A DNA stretch of 64,000 bases from JADJOY01 sp016713535 [NCBI: Deltaproteobacteria bacterium] (GCA_016713535.1 JADJOY010000008.1:186001-250000), one strand, 5' to 3'. Shown: positions 1 to 10,330, counted from the stretch's first letter. Notes: generated by a model not told the origin, from the letters alone. Made by a program: numbers and translations.

Positions 1-537
1 CCGACCGGCGAGGGCGTTGCTGGCCATCAGCACGCCCAGTAGCAGCGCGAGCATCCACAGGCTGAGCAGCGCGAGATGCGCCCAGCCATTGCGTGTGCCC
101 GAAAGGCGCGTCAGCAGCGGCACCGTGCGCACGAAGAAGTAGATCGTGGCCGCGATCAGGAGCGGACTCAGGATCGCGGTCATGATGTTGCTCGACTGCT
201 CCGGCAGGTGCGCCATCGTGAATGAGCGCAACAGCGCCACGAAACACATCCCGACGAGGCTCGCGAGGTGGATCGGGCCGAACGTCGGAACCTGCTCGCG
301 GATCCGCCGAAACAAGGTGGCGATGATCGTCACCGTGGCGAGGCCGCCGAGGAGCGGATGGAGCGCGAGATTGAGGTGGTAGAAGGTCGAGTCGGCGGCG
401 ACGCCCTCGTTCAGGAACCCGGAGGCCAGCACGACCGTGAAGAGCAGCGCGTAGGCGGTGACCCGTCGCCCGCCAACGGGCGGCGCACCGTCCTCGCTCG
501 CGAGTGGCGGCTCGCGAGGATCCCGTGGCGCGTCCAC
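1..537 (-). CDS. Polytopic membrane protein, C-terminus outside the window
   Basis: The frame is open from a GTG at 537 to the window edge (179 codons), so the C-terminus is missing. About 30 hydrophilic residues are followed by at least four hydrophobic helices, with histidine-bearing stretches such as YHLNLALHPLLGG and an arginine-rich loop RRIREQ. The GTG lies five bases after the stop of the multihaem cytochrome at 542-2110, so the two are probably co-transcribed and translationally coupled. The helices with conserved histidines resemble the membrane part of the neighbouring cytochromes. A quinone- or haem-b-binding subunit of the same complex is an inference; no CXXCH is visible in the part present. 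Confidence 0.6.
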   Translation of the reverse strand, partial: MDAPRDPREPPLASEDGAPPVGGRRVTAYALLFTVVLASGFLNEGVAADSTFYHLNLALHPLLGGLATVTIIATLFRRIREQVPTFGPIHLASLVGMCFVALLRSFTMAHLPEQSSNIMTAILSPLLIAATIYFFVRTVPLLTRLSGTRNGWAHLALLSLWMLALLLGVLMASNALAGR

Positions 538-541
538 GGGA

Positions 542-2110
542 TCAGCCCTCGTCCTGGTGCGCGGGGCGGACGTAGACGCCGCTGCTCATGCCGTCGAGGT
601 CGAAGTGGTGGAAGGGAAGGTTCCCGCCCCACGGCTTCTCGCGCGGGCCGAAGCGCGGCATGTGGCAGCCGACGCAGCCCTGCTCGCCGCGGCAGTCCCC
701 GCGCATGCGGGGCTGGGCGTGGGCCTCCCAGGCGAGCCAGCCCGCGAGTGCCGGCTCGCTCGCGAGCGAGGCCTCGAGCGGCGCGAACCGATGGCAGCCG
801 ACACACACCCGGTCGTCCGCCATGCCGGGCGCGTGGAGCTCGCGACGGTGCTCGCGCCACCCGCCAACCAGGGTCGGCAACGTGACCGGACCGACGAAGT
901 AGAGGTCGGGGAAGCGAAATCGGTTCGAGCCGTTGGCTGCGTGGGAACCGGCAGGGGAGAGTCCGTGGCACACCAGGCACGAGATCCCCTCGCGTAGCGA
1001 CTCGGGGGTCGCGAGCGCTGCGCCCGGCGCGATCGAGCCCGAGAAGAGCGCGATCGGATCGTGGCAGCCTGCGCACAGCCGTGTGGCGGCGAGCCCGGCG
1101 GAGCGCGTGACGCGCTCGGATGCGGCGCGGTAGCGCTCGCCGGTCGCGCGCTGGTGGTGGCTCGAGCGCCGCCACTCATCGAACACTGCGGGGTGGCAAG
1201 GGCCCTGACCGCAGCCGTTCGACTCGCCGAGGAGGGCGGGCTGGTAGCCGGCACCGCGCGCCGTGAAGGCCGGGCTCGGCTCGAACGACGCCTTCGCGAC
1301 CCGCACCATGAACTCGGGCACGTCGTAGGTCGCCCAGCTCGCCGGCAGGCGGAACCACGCCGCGGCGGCCACCACCGCAGCCGCCACCGCGAGCGCTCCG
1401 ACAACGATGCGCGGCGTGCCTACCGCATAGACCGAGAACGGCTCGATCGCGAGGCCAGGGTCGGCCTGGCCGTCCCGCAGCGCGGCGCGCCGGCGCACGA
1501 ACGGCGCGAGCACGTGGTAGGCGAGGAACGGCGCCGCGAACGCGAGCAACGTGGTGTGGATGCTGGTGAGCTGGCCGCGGATGGTGAGCACCGCGGGGAT
1601 GGCGGCGAGCCAGATCGAGACCTTGGTCAGCAGCCAGCCGACGCGCGTCGACCAGCGGTAGCTCGCGGGGAGGTGGTCGAGTGGAGTGCGCAGGTGCCGG
1701 ATCAGGTACGGCATCACGATCAGGATCGCGTAGCGGGCCGCGGTCTGGTGGACGATCCGAAGGTAGACGCTGGGCGGGCTGTTGCGCGGCAGCCACGGGA
1801 TCAGCAGGCCGGACAGCGCGAGCATCGCGGTCACCGCGAGCATCACGAACAGCGCGAAGCGGCGGCGCCCCGGCCGCTCCGAGGTCACCAGCCAGAAGTA
1901 GAAGGCGAAGAGCAGGAAGTTGAGCGGCGTGTCGATCAAGAAGTACGAGCCGAAGGTGAAGAGCGTGACGAAGTAGACCGCGTCGAGGAGCCCGAGGCCG
2001 AAGACGTGGGTCTTGGCACTCGCCCACAGCCGGCGCGGTAGGTCGCGGACACCCGCCTTCGTCGCCGCGGCGAACGCCGATCGGCGGGGGACGGTCACGC
2101 CCTCGCTCAC
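542..2110 (-). CDS. Membrane-anchored multihaem c-type cytochrome (c554-like)
   Basis: The protein has 522 residues. The N-terminal half (about 35-257) is a membrane domain of roughly six or seven helices. The C-terminal half binds haem. CXXCH sites are seen at 346-350 (CAGCH), 378-382 (CLVCH), 436-440 (CVGCH) and 479-483 (CVGCH). A fifth site at 300-306 is CGQGPCH, an unusual CX4CH spacing, placed where c554-type proteins carry their first haem (followed by HPAVFDEW). The haem domain should face the periplasm. A likely job is electron transfer between the quinone pool and a periplasmic or outer partner, but no partner enzyme is visible. It is divergent from the related cytochrome at 2284-4392 and probably coupled to the membrane gene downstream. 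Confidence 0.85.
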   Translation of the reverse strand: MSEGVTVPRRSAFAAATKAGVRDLPRRLWASAKTHVFGLGLLDAVYFVTLFTFGSYFLIDTPLNFLLFAFYFWLVTSERPGRRRFALFVMLAVTAMLALSGLLIPWLPRNSPPSVYLRIVHQTAARYAILIVMPYLIRHLRTPLDHLPASYRWSTRVGWLLTKVSIWLAAIPAVLTIRGQLTSIHTTLLAFAAPFLAYHVLAPFVRRRAALRDGQADPGLAIEPFSVYAVGTPRIVVGALAVAAAVVAAAAWFRLPASWATYDVPEFMVRVAKASFEPSPAFTARGAGYQPALLGESNGCGQGPCHPAVFDEWRRSSHHQRATGERYRAASERVTRSAGLAATRLCAGCHDPIALFSGSIAPGAALATPESLREGISCLVCHGLSPAGSHAANGSNRFRFPDLYFVGPVTLPTLVGGWREHRRELHAPGMADDRVCVGCHRFAPLEASLASEPALAGWLAWEAHAQPRMRGDCRGEQGCVGCHMPRFGPREKPWGGNLPFHHFDLDGMSSGVYVRPAHQDEG

Positions 2111-2283
2111 GGGCGCGGGCGTTCACGCCCTGGCGCCGAGGCGGCGCCGAGGAAACGGAGGCTTCGCCTCGCGGCGGGGGCCGCGGTCGGGCGACGACCG
2201 AACGAGGCCAGGCGCCGCCGCGGGCTGGACCCCCCGCGCTGCCTCGGGCGAGGATGGCGCGCTTCGCGCGTGTGGACGGCGAG

Positions 2284-4392
2284 ATGAGATCCCGAGCAAC
2301 GATCCTGGCCCTCGCGAGCGCCTTCGCCATCGTGGCGCTCACCGGCCTGCCGCTGGTGGTCGATCCCGTATACGACCGCTTCTACTTCCGCTGCGTGATC
2401 GTGCACCTGGTGCTCGGGCTCGCGTTGTTGCCGCTCTACTACGTCGCGGTGATTCGGCACTTACTGCAGATACTGGGCCGGTACCGGGCGTGGATGGTGG
2501 TGGCGCTCCTGCTCCCGATCACGTTCCTGGGCGGCATCGGGCCGCCGTTCGTATCGCCCTGGCACAACCCGCTGTTCCCGCGCTTCGCGGTCCTCGAGCT
2601 CGCGATCTACCTGTGGCTGCGCAAGGGGCGGCGCGTCTTCGGTCGAACCCTGCCGCCGCTGCGGCTCTTCACGCCGCTCGACCCGGGGGAGAGCTGGGTG
2701 TCGGTGTGGACCGGTGTGGGCGCGCTGGTGGCGAGCTGGCTGATGCTGCACACAGGGTTCGCGCTCGTGCTCGCGGACTTCAAGTTCGCCAACGACAAGT
2801 ACTTCGTGCACGGTCCGGTGGCGATGGCCTTGATGCCGCTCGTCATCTTGCATTTCGCCACTCCCGGATGGCGATTTGCCAGGCGTCCTGGCCGGCTCGG
2901 GGTCTCGTTCGTCGTGACGCTGAGCGTCGCGAGCGTCGTGCTGTTCGCTGGGTCGCTCCGGAAAAACCTGTCGCCTCTCGACCATTTACCTGGCGACGAG
3001 CGGGTGCGCGTACGCGCCGCGGGCGTGCTTCCGGTGGCCCCCGCGCCGTTGGCACCGGAGCACGCCGCGATCCTGAGGGACTCGTCGCCGTGCCAGGCGT
3101 GCCACGACGAGGTTGCCGAGCGCTGGGCGATCTCCAGCCACCGCTTTGCCGGCATGAACAAGCTCTACCTGGTCCTGCTCGCGGAGGTTGAGCGTGACCT
3201 CGGTGCGGCCGGGGTTCGCTACTGCGACAACTGCCACGATCCGGTGGTGGCGCTGACGGTGAAGCACGACCAGCGCTTCTCCGCGCCCACGATCGCGGCG
3301 AGCGAAGGCGTGAGCTGCAAGGTCTGCCACTTCCTCGAGCCCGAGGAGCATCCGGCCGGCAACGGCGCGTATCCGCTCGTCATGATCAAGGGGCTCGGGT
3401 TTCCGGGCGCGATCGACGATCTCTCGGCGATGAGCGGGCTCGCCCGCCACATGGTCTCGTACGACTCGAGGCTCCACATCCGCGCCGTGCGCCGGCCGTA
3501 CTACCGCGAGCCCGAGGGCTGCCGCCCCTGCCACGTGATCGAGATCCCCGCCGCGCTGAACGGCGCCGCCGACTTCGAGCTCACCCCGCTCTACGCCTCC
3601 TTCGGGCGCTTCGAGCACCGCGAGGTTGCGCGCTGCCGCGAGTGCCACATGACGAACGTGGACCGCGATCGCACCGCGTACCGGCAGTGGGATCACCGCT
3701 TCCCGGGGTCGAACACCGGGCTCTCGCTCCTGGTTCCGGCCGAGCACCGCGACGAGGCCCGGAAGATGGATGTCTTCGCCGACGCCTTCCTACGCGGCGA
3801 CATGGCGAACCGCGGCGACGACGAAGACATCCGCCGCGACCACCCGCTGGTCGCGAAGCTGCTGTGGGACGGCAGCCACCTGCCGACCACGGTGTCGGCC
3901 GAGGCGCTCGCCGCCGATCCGGCGAGCGGTGCGCCGGCGCGGCTGCGCGCGCTGGTGCGCACGACCAGCGCCACCATCGGCCACGACTTCCCGGTCGACC
4001 TCGCCGATCAGGTCGACGTGTGGCTCGAGCTGCGGGTGGTCGATGGCTCGGGCCGCTCGGTGTTCGCGAGCGGCGTGCTGGGCGCGGACGGCCACCTGCC
4101 ACCCGAAACCCGCACCCTCAGCACGACGTTCCTCGACCGCGCCGGCCGGGTCGTCGACCAGCACCAGATCTGGCGCTTCGCGAGCCACCGCGAGCGGCGC
4201 TTCGTGGCGCCCGGCGGGAGCCACGATGAGCTCTTCTTCGTGCCGCTCGGGGGCGACGAGGTGCCGCCGCTCGCCGTCACCGCCCGCTGGCTGTTCCGGC
4301 GTGTGAACCAGCCGCTCGCCGACTGGCTGTTTGGCGACGGCACCACGTTCCCCGTCACCGAGCTCGCCCGCGCCGAAGCGACGGTGCCGTGA
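2284..4392 (+). CDS. Membrane-anchored five-haem c-type cytochrome with C-terminal extension
   Basis: The frame opens at 2254, but the ATG at 2284 (MRSRATILALAS) gives a better membrane N-terminus; neither has a strong ribosome site. Hydrophobic helices fill about residues 5-225. Five CXXCH motifs follow (numbered from 2254: CQACH 280, CDNCH 324, CKVCH 355, CRPCH 423, CRECH 461). The spacing and surrounding words (CDNCHDPVVAL, GVSCKVCHFL) match the divergent gene at 542-2110 (CAGCHDPIALF, GISCLVCHGL), so the two are paralogues. The last roughly 240 residues have no haem site and look beta-rich; they may bind a partner. Function in electron transfer is inferred from the haem pattern. Confidence 0.85.
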   Translation: MRSRATILALASAFAIVALTGLPLVVDPVYDRFYFRCVIVHLVLGLALLPLYYVAVIRHLLQILGRYRAWMVVALLLPITFLGGIGPPFVSPWHNPLFPRFAVLELAIYLWLRKGRRVFGRTLPPLRLFTPLDPGESWVSVWTGVGALVASWLMLHTGFALVLADFKFANDKYFVHGPVAMALMPLVILHFATPGWRFARRPGRLGVSFVVTLSVASVVLFAGSLRKNLSPLDHLPGDERVRVRAAGVLPVAPAPLAPEHAAILRDSSPCQACHDEVAERWAISSHRFAGMNKLYLVLLAEVERDLGAAGVRYCDNCHDPVVALTVKHDQRFSAPTIAASEGVSCKVCHFLEPEEHPAGNGAYPLVMIKGLGFPGAIDDLSAMSGLARHMVSYDSRLHIRAVRRPYYREPEGCRPCHVIEIPAALNGAADFELTPLYASFGRFEHREVARCRECHMTNVDRDRTAYRQWDHRFPGSNTGLSLLVPAEHRDEARKMDVFADAFLRGDMANRGDDEDIRRDHPLVAKLLWDGSHLPTTVSAEALAADPASGAPARLRALVRTTSATIGHDFPVDLADQVDVWLELRVVDGSGRSVFASGVLGADGHLPPETRTLSTTFLDRAGRVVDQHQIWRFASHRERRFVAPGGSHDELFFVPLGGDEVPPLAVTARWLFRRVNQPLADWLFGDGTTFPVTELARAEATVP

Positions 4393-4457
4393 GCGAGCTC
4401 CCGCCGTGAAGCCTCACGGGGCCTCGCCACTGCTCCGTGGCCGACGCAGCGTTGCGG

Positions 4458-4482
4458 GCGGCCGACGGAGCGGCCGCGCTCC
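4458..4482. repeat. Short palindrome GCGGCCG-acggag-CGGCCGC
   Basis: A 7-bp inverted repeat around a 6-base loop lies in the gap after the cytochrome gene. The same 25 bases recur at 37234-37258, also in an intergenic gap just ahead of a plus-strand gene. Confidence 0.6.
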
Positions 4483-4606
4483 TGCGGCCTCCGCGCGCGG
4501 TTGATTTCCGCGCCGCCGGAAGCTACGAGAAGCGTGCTCCGCCACGCCGGGCGGGGCGCCACGGGCAGCCGCGAGCCGCGCGCTCGGCGTGCGCCACAGG
4601 GGATCC

Positions 4607-5245
4607 ATGAGCGAGTTCCGGATCGACATGCACGTGCTCTCGAAGCTCTCGAACACCGACAAGAAGCACATCTCGGACGCCGAGCCCCGCGACATGATCG
4701 CCGCCGCCAAGGCCGCCGGGCTCGACGCGATCGTCTTCACCGAATACCAGAGGTTCGAGGGCTGCGAGTCGGTCGAGGCGATCGGCCAGGAGCTCGGCGT
4801 GCTGGTCCTGCGGGGCGCGCTGTATCCGTGTCAGGAGGGCCGCGTCCTGCTCTACGGCATCGTCGACGACGACACCCTCGACTCGAGCGTCCACTTCAAG
4901 GTCATGCAGCCCGACTACATGGACCTCAAAGGGGCGCTGGTGGTCGCGGCGCATCCATTCGCCTCGACACCCGGGATCGGCGTGGGCGAAGGGCTCTCGA
5001 AGTGTCGCGGCATCTCCGCGGTGGAGGTGCTCTCGGGCCGCCCCGACGTCAGTGCCGAGGCCAACGCCAAGGCCGCTGCGGCTGCCGCGGCGATCAAGGC
5101 GCCCGGGATCGGCGGCTCGGGCGCGGTCGAGCCGAGCCAGGTGGGCAGCGCGTTCACGGTTTTCCCCGAGCCGATCCGCACCATGGCCGCGCTGGTCGAC
5201 GCGATCCGAACCGGCAAGGGACGCCCCGCCGCCCGCGGCGCCTGA
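4607..5245 (+). CDS. PHP-domain-like protein with degenerate metal site
   Basis: The protein has 212 residues from the ATG at 4607. The fold is that of the PHP metal-dependent phosphoesterases: RIDMH near the start, AGLDAIVFTE at the second motif, VVAAHPF at the third and GGSGAVEPSQVGSAF at the last. Most metal ligands are changed. DxHxH is DMHVL, TDH is TEY, the RGxE glutamate is leucine, and GSDAH is GSGAV. Only the first D/H pair and the HPF histidine remain. The protein may therefore be catalytically weak, bind a ligand, or use another mechanism. Neighbours give no clear pathway. Confidence 0.75.
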   Translation: MSEFRIDMHVLSKLSNTDKKHISDAEPRDMIAAAKAAGLDAIVFTEYQRFEGCESVEAIGQELGVLVLRGALYPCQEGRVLLYGIVDDDTLDSSVHFKVMQPDYMDLKGALVVAAHPFASTPGIGVGEGLSKCRGISAVEVLSGRPDVSAEANAKAAAAAAAIKAPGIGGSGAVEPSQVGSAFTVFPEPIRTMAALVDAIRTGKGRPAARGA

Positions 5246-5365
5246 GCGCAGGGCTTCGCCGCGCGGGAGGGGGGTGGCCCGCCGTGTTAGGCTCAACGAT
5301 CCACTCGCGGGCGCGCGGCGAGCCGTGATCAGCGCCCCTCTACCGCCGAGGCGCCGGACGCACCC

Positions 5366-6191
5366 ATGACGAACCTCGATACCACCGCCGGCCGCACCGT
5401 GGAAGAACGCTACCAGAACGAGCGCGCCTACTTCGACGCCATCGGCGAGCGCCACGGCGACGAGATCGCCAAGAAGGTCATCGACGAGAGCCTGATCCCG
5501 CCCAACATGGCGAAGTACGTCGACGTGCTGTCGAGCTTCGTCACCGCGCGCGGGAACCCCGAGAACCTCCACATCCTCGATCTCGGCTGCGGCTACGGCA
5601 TCATGTCGGTGCTGCTCGCGCGCCGCGGCGTGCGGGTCACGGCGGTGGACCTGAGCCCGAAGCTGGTCGAGGTGACGCGACGGCTGTGTGAGACGAACGG
5701 CGTCGGCGATCGAGTCGTGGCCAAGGTCGGAAGCGCCGAGGCCCTCGATCTCGTCGACGGGAGCGTGGATGCCGTCGCCGGCACCAAGATCCTCCACCAC
5801 GTGAACGTGGGGGTCACGAGCCGCGAGGTGTACCGCGTCCTCAAGCCTGGCGGGATCGGCGTCTTCTGGGAGCCCCACCTACAAGAACCCGCTCTTCGAC
5901 TTCATGAATCGCCTGACCCGCGCGATACCCAACTTCCCGATCGCCGGCACGCGCTACGAGCACGCCATCTCGCGCGGCGAGATCGCCACCATGCGCGACG
6001 TGTTCGGCAACGTGAATCTCTACCCGGGTCCGTTCGCGTTCTTCAGCCACTTCGCGATCGTCGCCACGCGCGGCAACGGCGGGCCCTTGGTCGACAAGTG
6101 CGAGGCGATCGACGGCGTGATCGACAAGATCTTCCCTTTCCTGCGCCGCTTCTCGTTCCACCAGATCATCGAAGTCAAGAAGAACGGCTGA
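5366..6191 (+). CDS. Class I SAM-dependent methyltransferase (single-base frameshift)
   Basis: The N-terminal part has a clear SAM-binding motif, ILDLGCGYGIMSVLLAR, then AVDLSPKLVEV and the post-motif LKPGGIGVFWEP. The frame breaks at the CCCC run 5873-5876. Removing one C joins EP to TYKNPLFDFMNRLTRA and continues to the stop at 6191 (about 274 residues). This layout fits small-molecule methyltransferases of the UbiE/type-11 class; the substrate is unknown. The break looks like an extra base in a homopolymer, because the protein on both sides is intact. Palindromic repeats follow directly. Confidence 0.8.
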
Positions 6192-6194
6192 GCC

Positions 6195-6220
6195 GGGCGG
6201 GCGTGAAGCCCGCCCCCACG
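6195..6220. repeat. Intergenic palindromic repeat (GGGCGGGC-gtgaa-GCCCGCCC type)
   Basis: First of three copies in the 109-base gap between the methyltransferase and the kinase. It forms a GC hairpin ending in CCACG, a variant of the usual CTACG tail. Confidence 0.7.
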
Positions 6221-6230
6221 AACCAACTCC

Positions 6231-6252
6231 CTACGGGCGGGGGCGCCCCCCC
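6231..6252. repeat. Intergenic palindromic repeat, short variant
   Basis: It begins CTACGGGCGGGGGCGCCCCC and is a decayed or shortened copy of the same repeat family. Confidence 0.5.
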
Positions 6253-6271
6253 GATCACATGTCGCCGCACC

Positions 6272-6297
6272 CGTAGGGCGGCGTTGATCCCGCCCGG
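6272..6297. repeat. Intergenic palindromic repeat, CGTAG-leading orientation
   Basis: CGTAGGGCGG, a short loop, then CCCGCCC. Third copy in this gap. Confidence 0.6.
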
Positions 6298-6299
6298 AC

Positions 6300-9200
6300 T
6301 CAGGAACGAACGCGGCTGCGGTCGAGCACCGCGCGCACCGTCCGCAGCAGGGTCGCCCGCGACACGGGCTTCTGCAGGAACCTCACCTCGTCGCTCACCA
6401 CCGCGCGCCGCAGCAGGTCGTCGTCGGTGTAGCCGGACATGAAGATCACCGGCAGCGCCGGTATCTCGCGCTGGATCTTCTCCGCGAGCGCGCGGCCGTT
6501 CATGAGCGGCATCACCACGTCGGTCAGCATCAGGTCGATCGCGGCGCGTTGCTCGGTGGCGATCAGGTAGGCCTCGCCGGGGTTCGCCGCGGCCAGCACG
6601 CGGTAGCCGGCGTTCCGCAGCATTCGCGCCGTGATGGTGCGCACCATCTCGTCGTCCTCGACCACCAGGATCGTCTCGTGGCCGCCCGGCAGGTCCTGGT
6701 CGTTGGCCACCGGCGCTGCGCTGATCGGCTTGTCGATCGCCGGCAGGTAGACGTCGAAGCGCGTGCCCTGGCCGACCTCGGTCCACACGTCGACGAAGCC
6801 GCCGCCGGTGTGGACGATCCCGTACACGGTGGCGAGGCCGAGGCCGGTGCCGCGTCCGCGCGCCTTGGTGGTGAAGAACGGCTCGAAGATGCGCTCGCGC
6901 ACCGCGGCGCTCATCCCCGAGCCGGTGTCCGCGATCCGCACCCGCACGAACGGTCCCGGGCTCACGTCCGGCGGCAGCTCGGTAGCGCCACGCTCGAGCA
7001 CCACGTCCGCCGTCTCGAGGTGGAGCGTGCCGCCGTCGGGCATCGCGTCGCGGGAGTTGATGGCGAGGTTCACGACGACCTGCTCGAGCTGCCCGGGATC
7101 GGCCTCGACGTGCGCGAGGTCGGCCGGCAGGTCGGTGACGAGCTGGATGTGCTCGCCCATCAGCCGGCGCAGCATCTTCTCGAGGTTCGTGAGCACGCTG
7201 CTCACGTCGAGGACGGCGCGCACCACCACCTCGCGCCGGCTGAAGGCGAGGAGCTGGCGGGTGAGCTCGGTGGCACGGGTCGCCGCGTCCATGACGCCGC
7301 TCACCGACTCGTAGTGCGGATCGTCCGGCGAGAAGTCGGAGAGCATGAGCTCGGCGAAGCCCAGGATCGCGGTGAGGATGTTGTTGAAGTCGTGGGCCAC
7401 ACCTCCCGCGAGCCGGCCGATCGCGTCCATCTTCTGCGCGGCGGCGAGGTGCGCCTGGACCCGCTCGAGCTCCTCCTCGGCCTTCTTGCGCGCGGTGATG
7501 TCCTCCTTCACTGCGACGAAGTGGGTGATGCGTCCGGTCTCGTCGCGTAGCGGCGAGATCAGCGCGTCCTCCCAGAAGAGGTTGCCGTCCTTGCGGCGGT
7601 TGAGGAACTCGCCACGCCAGTCCCCGCCCGCGCTGATGGTGGACCAGAGCGCTCGATAATCGGCGAGGTCACGGTGGCCGGACTTCAGGATGCGCGGGTT
7701 CTGGCCGATCGCCTCCTCGGCGGCATAGCCGGTGACCTCGGTGAACTTGCGATTCACGTAGTCGATGGTGCCGGCGCGGTCGGTGATGACCACGGACACC
7801 GGGCTCTGCTCGACCGCCCGCGAGAGCTGCCGGATGCGCACGTCGGCGGCGCGCCGCTCGCGCTCGTCCTCGAGGACGCCGAGGACGTGCTCTGGCTCGC
7901 CCGAAGCGCCCCGTACCAGCGTGAAGACCGCGTGGATCGGTAGGCTCGAGCCGTCCTTGCGGCGGAACTCGGTGTGAAAGTCGACGTGAGGGAGCGCGCC
8001 GGCGCGCAAGGTGGCGATGGCCTCGGCGCGGCGCCCTCGCTCGTGGGGCTGCCAGAGCAGCTCGGCGGGTTGGCCGACCAGCTCGTCCGGGGTGTATCCG
8101 AGCATCCGCGCCAAAGTCGGGTTGATCGCCTCCATCACCTTGCTGGTGAGGCCGCTCAGGCCGATCCCCACCGGCGCGTGCTCGAACACACGGACGAAGC
8201 GCTCGGCGCTGGCGTGCGCGCGCTCGAGCGCCGCGCGTAGCTGCCTCTCGGCGTTCTGGAGGTCGTCGCGGTCGACGCTCGCCTCGAGGCCATTGGCGAG
8301 GTCGCGGGAGAGCTCGTCGAGGAGCTCGAGGTCCTCGTTCGCGATGTCCTCTCCCGAGGCGTTCTGGATGCCGAGGACGCCCACGACCTGGCCGCGGACG
8401 TGGAGCGGGAAGGCCGCCTCGCTGCGACGCTCCGGCGCCGCGCCCGCGGCCCCGACCAACGCGGTCTCGTGGCCAACGGCGCGCTGGCCGGTGACGACCG
8501 CGCGGCACCAGGCGCGGCGTGTGGACCCGCCGCAGCGCAGCCGCTCGGCGTCGATCCCACGACCGGTTGCGCCGGCGACCGCCACCGGCACCAGGCGCGC
8601 CGCGAGCGGATCGAGGAAGGCGACCCACGCGCCGCCGAAGCCGCCCGACTCGACCAGGATCTGGCAGGCGGCGCGCAGCACCTCGTCGCGCGGGCGACCG
8701 CTGACCAGCGCCTGGTTCACCCGTGACTGGGTGTGCAGCAGGCGGTTGAGCTCGCGGATGCGGCGCTCGCTGGCCTTGCGCTCGGTGAGGTCGCGGATCA
8801 CCGCGAGCGAGCGCGGCGCGCCCTCGTGACGGAAGCCGCGCCTGCTGAGCTCAGCGGGGAAGGTGCGACCGTCCTTGCGGACATGCACCATCTCCACCAG
8901 CTTCCCTGCGCCGCTCCATGTGGACGCGGGATCGAGGGTGCCCTCCTCGCGCGCGCACTCCGCACACAGGTCGGCGAGGCGCAGCGTGCGTAAGACGTCG
9001 CCGCTCATGCCGTAGAGCTCCTCGGCACGGCGGTTGGCTTCCAGGATGTGGCCCTCGGCATCGGTCATGAGGATCGCGTCGTTCGCCTGATCGGCAAGGG
9101 CGGCGAAGCGCACCTCCTCCTGCATCGCGCGCAGCCGCCCGCTCTGCCGCCACGAGCGCGCCGCCAGAAGCGCCACGGCGGCGAGCCCGACCAGGCCGCT

Positions 9201-10171
9201 CGCGAGCTTGACCGCGCTCACCCACGGCGACTCGCCGAGCGCCGCGAGCACCTCGGCCCGATCCACCTCGACCACCAGCTCCCACGGCGCGTGGCGTAGC
9301 TGGCGCGTCGCCGCAAGGACGCGGACCCCGCGGTAGTCGATGAAGTCGCCGGCCGCCTCGCGCTCGGAGAGGGCGGTCACCATCGCGAGATTCCGGTGGT
9401 CCGCGGCGAGCCGCAGCGAGGATCTCCGCGCGAGGCCCCCCCGCAGCGGTGACAGGAACACGATCTCTCCAGCGCGTCGCTCGGCGAGGACGCTCTCGCC
9501 GCGCAGCGCCGGGAACGGCGTGCGGGCGAGGAACGGGTAGAGCCAGGCGTCCGCGGAGACGGTGACGGTGACCGCGCCGAGCACGGTCGTGGGCTCGGCC
9601 GCATCACGAGGTCCACCGAGTGGCGCGGCGACCGGTGCCGCGAACACGAAGGCGCGCCCCTCGCCGCCGGTCGTGCGTTGGTCGCCGATGCACCTGCGAC
9701 CGGTGGTCACGGCCACGAGCGCGAGGCTCGACGCCGCGGGCGTGCCGTCGTTCGCGTCGTTGCTCGCGCCGAGCCGGAGCCGTCCCGATCGTAGAGCCGG
9801 GCGGTGCGGTCGAGGTTCGCGCCGGGCACCGTCGCGAGCAGCGCCCGCAGAGCGTCTCGAGGAGCGCTCGAGGCCGCGGTCACGGCACTCCGGATCGCCG
9901 GCGAGCGCGCCGCCAGCTCGGCGTCACTTAGCTGGTTCTCGAGCCACTCGTCGATCGCGAGGCACCGGTCGTCGGCCGCCGCCGCGAGCTGACGCTGGAA
10001 CGACTCGACGATGCGCGCGCGCTCGGTGACGAGCATGCGCAGCGTGTAGCTCGCCGTGAGCAGACAGGCGAACGCCGATGCGATCAGCACCCACGTGGAC
10101 GACGAGTGCCAGAGCCCGAGCACGGCACGTCTCGCCAGCGAGCGAGCCGCGGTGGCGGGTTCGGCGGACAT
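6300..10171 (-). CDS. Hybrid sensor histidine kinase (PAS-GAF-PAS-PAS-HisKA-HATPase-REC), frameshifted
   Basis: About 1290 residues. In order: an N-terminal membrane helix, a periplasmic sensor region, a second helix (VGLAAVALLAA), PAS, a GAF domain (ending VVGVLGIQNASGEDI), two more PAS domains, and a HisKA box GRLAGGVAHDFNNILTAI with the phospho-accepting His. Then come an ATPase with NLAINSRDAMPDGG, DTGSGM and GTGLGLATVYG, and a C-terminal receiver with acceptor Asp in LMLTDVVMP and Lys in FLQKP. The frame breaks near 9770-9790: the N-terminal 120 or so residues lie in one frame and the rest in another, so an indel is likely. It autophosphorylates and passes phosphate to its own receiver. 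No output regulator lies next to it. Confidence 0.85.
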
Positions 10172-10320
10172 GGGGGATGAGTGATCGCTCCGCGGCCGGT
10201 CGCGAGTGGCCCGGTCCGGCTCCGGGCGGAGCGACGCGGATGCGGTCAGAGCAAGATCGGTTCCCGCCTGACAGCGCCGAGCCGCCCGGTTTCGGCCCCT
10301 TTTCCGGCCAGGGACCTAAC

Positions 10321-10330
10321 TTGGCGCCAA
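10321..10330. promoter_or_regulatory. Perfect 10-bp palindrome TTGGCGCCAA
   Basis: It lies in the gap about 150 bases upstream of the kinase start, in otherwise featureless sequence. It could be an operator half-site pair; no matching second copy was noticed. Confidence 0.3.
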
